Assembly: GCA_015231955.1 (NCBI GenBank)
Contig: JADGAN010000040.1
Span: 1-46,700 of the forward strand
Reading direction: 5' to 3'
Source: Oligoflexia bacterium
Lineage (GTDB): Bacteria; Bdellovibrionota; Bacteriovoracia; Bacteriovoracales; Bacteriovoracaceae
DNA length: 46,700 nucleotides
Shown here: in pieces, positions 41,887 through 46,700 of the stretch
Numbering within the stretch: position 1 is the first letter of the stretch
Layout of the letters: every line of letters begins with the position of its first letter
Notes under the pieces: model-generated
The model's input: the letters and a program-made list of their open reading frames with translations, nothing else
Database searches by the model: none
What the model was told of the DNA's origin: nothing
Translations under genes and position numbers: made by a program

Positions 41887-44753
41887 TTGCTGATACCCCT
41901 GATGATCTTATTTAACTTGGCCACATTGTTGTAACTTTTTAGTGGCAGACCAAAACGCTCACTACGAATACCTGCCGTACAAATCACTTTATAATCGCAA
42001 TATTTGCAAGGGCCGTTGCCATCGTCGATGGCCAGCGGAGACATTGGAAAAAGAGAGTCATTCAAGACAGTGATAATAAGATCCAGCCACTCGTCCCCTC
42101 TGACCAAGAGCTCGGCCACCTCCGAACCGGCAAACGCACGCTTGGGGGCCATGGAACTTTCCAGTAGTCGAAACTCTATCGCTTCTGTTCGAGGAACCAG
42201 TGTTCGATAGCTTGGAGTCTGCTCCAACAATTTGTAGTAGAGATAAAGTTGCACATCAAAGGAGGGTAACCAAGGAGAAGAGTTTCTATCCTTGTCTCTT
42301 TGTCGTCCGGACTTGAAGTCAAGCAATCGAAGCGATCGAGGCGAACCTTTTTTTCCCTGATACTGATCAATACGATCAATCGTTCCAGCTAGCTCTACTC
42401 TCCCTGTGGTAGTGGCCACAGTAAGAGTCACCGGGCCAAACTTCTGTTCACAAGCAACATCAAAGGGGCGATGTACTGATTCCAAAACATCACTCTCAAT
42501 CAAGCGTCCAAGCAATCTCTTTATGAGATCCTTTTCCATTTGCACCCGATCTTTTCTCCCCAAAAATTTAAACATCGGTGAGGCATTCAAGATCTTCCTC
42601 GCCAATTGCTCCAGCTCTCTTTGTCGTTGTGCTTTTCCCTTGGCATTCCAAGCAGCAGGTGCTTTTTCTCCTCCATCCTTAACAGAGTAGGCCTTGGCAC
42701 AAACAAGGTGAATCAGGCCACCACGATCTAGTGAACTGACCTCATTGTATGCAGGAACTTCCTCTCCTGCTGACCACTTTAAAAGTTCCGCAAAAAGGTA
42801 GGCCCTGGGGCATTCGAGAAGAGTCCCGATTCTACTGGGATGAATGGATAAAAACTTCGGATCAGGAGAGGGGCAAAGAAAAACTCCCTCGTAACTGTTT
42901 GCCACCTTCTGCGGATGGAGCAACAGTTCCAGATTACTAATCGCTGTTTGCAAATTTGCATAAGAGTATTGACACCAACTCGCAGGCACCTCCATCTTAA
43001 CAATACTCTTTGCATTTGTCTTGACCTTGCTCTTAACCCAGGCACCAACCGTAAGAGGAAAGAGTGGAAATTTTTTTTGCTGTTGTCTCGATTGTAAAAA
43101 CAACTCATCCAGCTCTTTTCCTTTCACATTCATGGCGAGCTCCACAAACAGCGAAGAGGGTGCATGCTCGAGAGCATCGATACTTTGTATACTGTAGGAA
43201 AAACAAAGTTGTCTCGGCCTGTGTGTGAGCAAGGAAAAGAGGGCGTCCTTTTGCAAATGAAGCCGCCACTGCGAGCGACTGCCAACTCCCAAGTACTCCC
43301 GTGTGTCCTCTGGAAGTACTGGATCCTCTCGCACCGGATGAGGATACACCTTCTCACTTAGTCCCATCAAGCGAAGAGCATCGAACTCGAGTCCAAACGA
43401 CTCCTCTAAAGTTCCCACAAAAATTCTATTCTCTGAAAGCTTGCAGGTTCTCTCTCTGAGTGCCAGCACCTCTTCCTGAACCAATAAGGGAATTTTCTCT
43501 ACCGGAACTAGGGCCAGATCAGTGCGTGCACAAAAACGCACCAAAAAATTTCGAGCAAGCTCCCTTACACTATTTTCATTAGGAGGCAGCTGCACCTGTT
43601 TACTATAAAACTCCAAAATACCGGCCACCAAGGCGCCCGCATCTCCAAGCTTTGTCAGTTCATAAAGCTCCTTTAAACCAGTCGTAAATTCGGGTGGAGC
43701 GAACTTGACCCAATCCTCCCCCTCGACAATCCCCTTTTCCAAAATATAGCTGGCCCACTTCTCATGATTCCACACCTCCGTTCCCTTCAAGTGAGGCAGC
43801 AGATGAATCATCGAAGTGTAAAAAAGATTGCAGTCCAAGGCGAGACAAAGCGCCGACAAGCGCGTTCCAGAAGCACTGTCCCCGAGCGATCGTCCCTCTC
43901 TAGAATAAAACCTGGCACTCTTCAAATAGCGTTCAAAATAAAGCACCACCTCTCTCACGTAGTCGCCGGGAACGATCACGCCAATTCTCCCACTCTCATT
44001 CCTAGTTACCTGGTTTGCAATCCAATGAACACTGGAGGCCAACTCCTCTTCAAACGAGGCCCATTCCTGCAACTCCGCCACCACGCCAGCAACATCTTGA
44101 AGCCTTGGAATCAATATCCGATTCGCTTTGATCTCCGAAAAAAAATTCTGTTCCGAATTCGATTCATACCCAGTCTCCACAGAGATAAAATACCCATTCG
44201 CCTTCTTTCCCATCAGCACAAGTAGTTTTGCCAAAGACTCCATCTTTCGATATTGAAAAGAGGCCTTCCAAATCGCACAAAGATCCTTGATCTTTTTTTC
44301 ATCAAAAGCAATCCCCTTGGACTTCCGGAGCAACTCATGAGGAGTTACCAGTGAATTTTCCAATTCCAAAATAGTTTCAGCAAATGCCTCTGCATGTCCA
44401 TGATCCAACTCGAGTTCCTGCGGATCGTAGTAGGCATACCTCTTTACACTATGACTACCGAACACCTTTCTCAAAGCAAAGACCAACCCATTCAAATCCT
44501 CGAGTTCGCACACTCCTCCTCCTCCTCCTCCTTGAGTAGTGAACAGCTCTAAGGCCAGCTCTCTAAGTAACGTAAACTTGACTCCGAAGAGCAGTTGATT
44601 GCACTCCTTTTCCTCCGCTAGGTCACGGCGAAGGGCCGCTCCCAAAATCGGCGTCGGCGTAATCACCTGAATCAGGGCAAACGCATCTTTTTTGCGAATA
44701 GCTTCAATGGTCGCTCGGATATTAGAAGCAACTACCCCTAAAGTTTTTGGCAT
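41883..44753 (-). CDS. addB: AddB-like Fe-S nuclease subunit
   Basis: This 956-residue protein is the partner of the downstream AddA-like helicase. No Walker A is seen in its N-terminal helicase-like region, as in inactivated AddB-type subunits. The C-terminal third is a RecB/Cas4-type nuclease: L-L-E-C-P-R-A-Y, G-T-I-D-R-I-D, L-L-D-F-K-S-G-R and a final C-x2-C-x5-C (C-K-Y-C-D-Y-K-V-I-C). The four Cys would hold a 4Fe-4S cluster, as in AddB. An AAGGAT lies near the ATG. It is transcribed away from the methyltransferase gene across a 442-bp gap. The complex would degrade broken or foreign DNA and initiate recombination. Confidence 0.82.
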   Translation of the reverse strand: MPKTLGVVASNIRATIEAIRKKDAFALIQVITPTPILGAALRRDLAEEKECNQLLFGVKFTLLRELALELFTTQGGGGGGVCELEDLNGLVFALRKVFGSHSVKRYAYYDPQELELDHGHAEAFAETILELENSLVTPHELLRKSKGIAFDEKKIKDLCAIWKASFQYRKMESLAKLLVLMGKKANGYFISVETGYESNSEQNFFSEIKANRILIPRLQDVAGVVAELQEWASFEEELASSVHWIANQVTRNESGRIGVIVPGDYVREVVLYFERYLKSARFYSREGRSLGDSASGTRLSALCLALDCNLFYTSMIHLLPHLKGTEVWNHEKWASYILEKGIVEGEDWVKFAPPEFTTGLKELYELTKLGDAGALVAGILEFYSKQVQLPPNENSVRELARNFLVRFCARTDLALVPVEKIPLLVQEEVLALRERTCKLSENRIFVGTLEESFGLEFDALRLMGLSEKVYPHPVREDPVLPEDTREYLGVGSRSQWRLHLQKDALFSLLTHRPRQLCFSYSIQSIDALEHAPSSLFVELAMNVKGKELDELFLQSRQQQKKFPLFPLTVGAWVKSKVKTNAKSIVKMEVPASWCQYSYANLQTAISNLELLLHPQKVANSYEGVFLCPSPDPKFLSIHPSRIGTLLECPRAYLFAELLKWSAGEEVPAYNEVSSLDRGGLIHLVCAKAYSVKDGGEKAPAAWNAKGKAQRQRELEQLARKILNASPMFKFLGRKDRVQMEKDLIKRLLGRLIESDVLESVHRPFDVACEQKFGPVTLTVATTTGRVELAGTIDRIDQYQGKKGSPRSLRLLDFKSGRQRDKDRNSSPWLPSFDVQLYLYYKLLEQTPSYRTLVPRTEAIEFRLLESSMAPKRAFAGSEVAELLVRGDEWLDLIITVLNDSLFPMSPLAIDDGNGPCKYCDYKVICTAGIRSERFGLPLKSYNNVAKLNKIIRGISK

Positions 44754-45195
44754 GGCCTTATCCTTGTCTGATCAAGATTTTTTTAGTTGGCTTTTTTGTA
44801 TTTTATCACAGCTCAAAAAGCTTTTTAGGAGAGATTATTTTGCTTGGTTAGTTGTTAAGCAGACAAAGAACAGATCACGCAAGAGTTGGCCAGAATGGCA
44901 GGAAACCCCGGTTTAGACCAATTTGGTTTCCTATTTTGACGTGTAAATCGAGTAGGAATTTTGATTTGTTTACAATTTTGAGTACCCGATATTTTAAATC
45001 AATTCGTAATGAAAAATTCATGAGTTACGATACCCTACCTATTCAATAGTATTTTTAAAATCACAGAAATATAGAAATTAGATCTAATACAATTTTTCCA
45101 TAGGCGATAATTTTTATTTTTGTATCATAATGATAGTAGTAATAAAAAAGTTCAAAATATAAATTCATTTTTACTGCAAAAAAACAGGAAGATAA
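44754..45195. promoter_or_regulatory. 442-bp AT-rich divergent intergenic region
   Basis: No gene is convincing here. A hairpin AGGAAACC (44900-44907) / GGTTTCCT (44925-44932) with a 17-base loop is followed by TATTTT-like sequence on the plus strand, and an overlapping AAACC-CC-GGTTT dyad offers an alternative fold. A 13-bp dyad TATCAT-A-ATGATA sits at 45123-45135, 60 bp before the methyltransferase gene, and could be an operator or promoter element. The composition shifts sharply to AT towards the methyltransferase. Confidence 0.4.
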
Positions 45196-46545
45196 ATGGA
45201 TTATTCCAGTCATGACATTTCTCATTACAATGAAACAAATAATTCAGCTATGCAAGGTAAACAGAATAAAACAAAGAAAATTTCATGCAAGAATCATAGA
45301 GTAAACATGGCGATATTAGGCGATAACTTAATTTCACTTGATTTGTTAAATAAATATTACGCTCACCAAAAAGAAGCTTTAGATATTGATATGATCTATA
45401 TCGATCCTCCATACAATGTAGGTGTTAATTATGGGTATAATAATACATGGAAAGGAGAATCAAGGAAATTTTTTGGCTGTGATTGGATAGGCAGTCACGG
45501 TTCTTTTCTTGATTTCATGGAACCAAGATTAAAAATAGGTCATCATCTGCTTGCTGAACACGGCGTAATGTTCGTATCTATCTGTGATAAAGAATACCCT
45601 TATTTAAAGATAGTTATGGATAAAATTTTTGATGCTAAAAACAACCTAGGAACAATAATTTGGAATAAAACTGGAGGGTCAGCATCGTATCATCTAAATA
45701 CTGTTCATGAATACATTCTTGTATATGCAAAAAACATCGAAAAAGCCCCTTCCTTGCAAAAATATAAAAAAGGTTCTCAGCAAATTATTCAAAAAGCAAA
45801 TGAAATAAAAAAATCAGGATTAAATTATATTAAAGCACAAAGTATATTTAAAGAGTGGATTCATAACCAGAAAAAAAAATTATACATATCACCAGGAGAG
45901 GCCGAATATAAATACCTCCATCCAGAAACATTTCGCCCATTTAGAGTAACTGCTAGTTGCGCTCAGGATAGATCTGAATCACGATGTCATTTGAAATTGC
46001 GACATCCAGTAACTGCAAAAGCATGCTTAACCCCATCGAAAGGATGGAAATGGAGCAAGGCCACTCTGCTTGAAATGTATAAGCATACTAAATATTATAT
46101 TGGCGATGGATTTGTTCTTGCAGGAAAAATATGTTACGGCAAAGATGAGAATAGTGTTCCTGGGAAAATAAAATATTTAGATGAGGATTTATCGCAAAAA
46201 CTTCCAACAATAATCAATTTATCTCCTCCGAAAAATAAAGATTTGCCTCCTAATGTTATTTTTTCTACCCCAAAGCCTGTTGCTTTAATTAAAGAATTGA
46301 TAAGATCACTTCCAAATAAAAATATTTCAGTGTTAGATTATTTTGCTGGATCGGGAACAACTGCGCAAGCAGTGTATGAATTAAACAAGGAAGACAACGG
46401 AAATCGCTCCTGGATTTTGATTGAAGAAGTAAAAAACACTTTCCAAAAAGTATTATTAAAACGCTTAGAGCATATTGATCCAAGTAGCGACTATAAAATC
46501 TATGAATTCCATACGGGTACTTCCGTTTTAATAAATAAAATTTAA
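45196..46545 (+). CDS. DNA methyltransferase, Mod-like beta-class (DPPY)
   Basis: This 449-residue site-specific DNA methyltransferase has motif IV D-P-P-Y at residues 70-73 and motif I F-A-G-S-G-T-T near the C-terminus, the order of the beta class, which includes type III Mod proteins and many N6-adenine enzymes. The region between them (about 175-350) is Lys-rich and should hold the target-recognition domain. AGGAAG precedes the ATG. Codon usage is extremely AT-rich compared with the AddAB genes next to it, a sign of transfer. No restriction endonuclease gene is seen between it and the window end, so it is either an orphan or its partner lies outside. The terminal repeat begins 28 bp after its stop. 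Confidence 0.88.
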   Translation: MDYSSHDISHYNETNNSAMQGKQNKTKKISCKNHRVNMAILGDNLISLDLLNKYYAHQKEALDIDMIYIDPPYNVGVNYGYNNTWKGESRKFFGCDWIGSHGSFLDFMEPRLKIGHHLLAEHGVMFVSICDKEYPYLKIVMDKIFDAKNNLGTIIWNKTGGSASYHLNTVHEYILVYAKNIEKAPSLQKYKKGSQQIIQKANEIKKSGLNYIKAQSIFKEWIHNQKKKLYISPGEAEYKYLHPETFRPFRVTASCAQDRSESRCHLKLRHPVTAKACLTPSKGWKWSKATLLEMYKHTKYYIGDGFVLAGKICYGKDENSVPGKIKYLDEDLSQKLPTIINLSPPKNKDLPPNVIFSTPKPVALIKELIRSLPNKNISVLDYFAGSGTTAQAVYELNKEDNGNRSWILIEEVKNTFQKVLLKRLEHIDPSSDYKIYEFHTGTSVLINKI

Positions 46546-46573
46546 AAAATTGCGCCTGAAGATATAAAGTAAA

Positions 46574-46690
46574 TTTTGTAAGTTTAAACTGGATTCCAGT
46601 AAAACAGTTTTACAAATCCAGCAAGCAGGTAGCAGGGTGGCTGGTAGCAGTATTTGTTAGCAGTTCCAGTGTGAAGCTAGCGGGGACAGT
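46574..46690. repeat. Right copy of 117-bp window-terminal inverted repeat
   Basis: This is the inverted partner of 15-131 with one mismatch at 46639. The palindromic hairpin core occupies 46589-46621. It lies 28 bp past the stop of the methyltransferase gene, in the same sense relative to that gene as the left copy is to the AI-2E-type gene. The ten bases beyond it (46691-46700) do not match the left end. Confidence 0.93.
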
Positions 46691-46700
46691 TGCCAGTTAG

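Noticed and set aside
42779-43361. Short frames in the middle of addB on both strands
   Set aside because: They are out-of-frame readings within a well-supported coding region and show no domain or ribosome-binding site.
44754-45195. tRNA or small structured RNA in the large intergenic region
   Set aside because: No cloverleaf or conserved T-loop sequence could be found; only short hairpins are present.
15-46690. Whole window as one 46-kb transposon or integrative element bounded by inverted repeats
   Set aside because: No transposase, integrase or conjugation gene is present, and the content includes housekeeping-type genes (topB, addAB, RNB). A dispersed repeat at an assembly edge explains the ends better.

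Overview
The window is a compact, bacterial, mostly chromosomal-looking segment from a Gram-negative organism: there are several Sec signal peptides and lipoproteins, a BON-domain envelope lipoprotein, a CbpA/CbpM pair and an AddAB-type helicase-nuclease. Base composition looks mid-range (about 40-45 % GC by eye), with clearly AT-richer patches at 30.4-32.2 kb and 44.9-46.6 kb. A member of the Bdellovibrionota (Bacteriovorax/Peredibacter-like) fits the gene style, but this is a low-confidence guess made without a search. I found no rRNA, tRNA, CRISPR array, transposase, integrase or phage structural gene.

Layout. 0-5.2 kb: a LysR regulator coupled to an AI-2E-type membrane transporter on the minus strand, divergent from an envelope/proteostasis operon (BON lipoprotein, CbpA-like DnaJ, CbpM-like modulator, RNB exoribonuclease). 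5.2-16 kb: exported subtilase, organophosphate-antiporter-like MFS carrier, a pRiA4b-ORF3-like protein with an internal 12-bp tandem repeat, an exported tandem-LOG protein, a rhomboid protease, an unknown lipoprotein, a hemerythrin-like protein, an RtcB-family RNA ligase and a cupin. 16-25 kb: a dense cluster with class III aminotransferase, LicC/IPCT-like nucleotidyltransferase, ATP-grasp enzyme, CDP-alcohol phosphotransferase, flippase-like membrane protein, two paralogous DMT importers each followed by a paralogous winged-helix protein, and a HAD-IIA phosphatase. 25-30.4 kb: topoisomerase III and two ATPases with C-terminal nuclease-like domains. 30.4-38 kb: a giant exported SpvB/RHS protein whose C-terminal tip is an M23 peptidase, followed by an overlapping lipoprotein gene and two small AT-rich genes. 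38.3-44.8 kb: a tiny Cys-rich secreted protein and AddA/AddB. 45.2-46.5 kb: an AT-rich DNA methyltransferase.

The two most interesting units are the 16-25 kb cluster and the RHS-M23/lipoprotein locus. My reading of the first is a CDP-activated small-molecule headgroup pathway: uptake by LicB-like DMT carriers or local transamination, processing by the ATP-grasp enzyme, cytidylyl activation, transfer by the CDP-alcohol phosphotransferase, then export or flipping. The second looks like a peptidoglycan-cleaving polymorphic toxin with a candidate periplasmic protector encoded immediately downstream.

The window is bounded by a 117-bp inverted repeat (15-131 and 46574-46690, one mismatch). Each copy lies 20-28 bp past the stop codon of an outward-facing gene, in the same orientation relative to that gene. 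This looks like a dispersed REP-like 3'-end repeat at which the assembly or window ends, rather than the ends of one 46-kb transposon. Many genes overlap and several use GTG or TTG starts; where a Shine-Dalgarno sequence decided the start I have said so.
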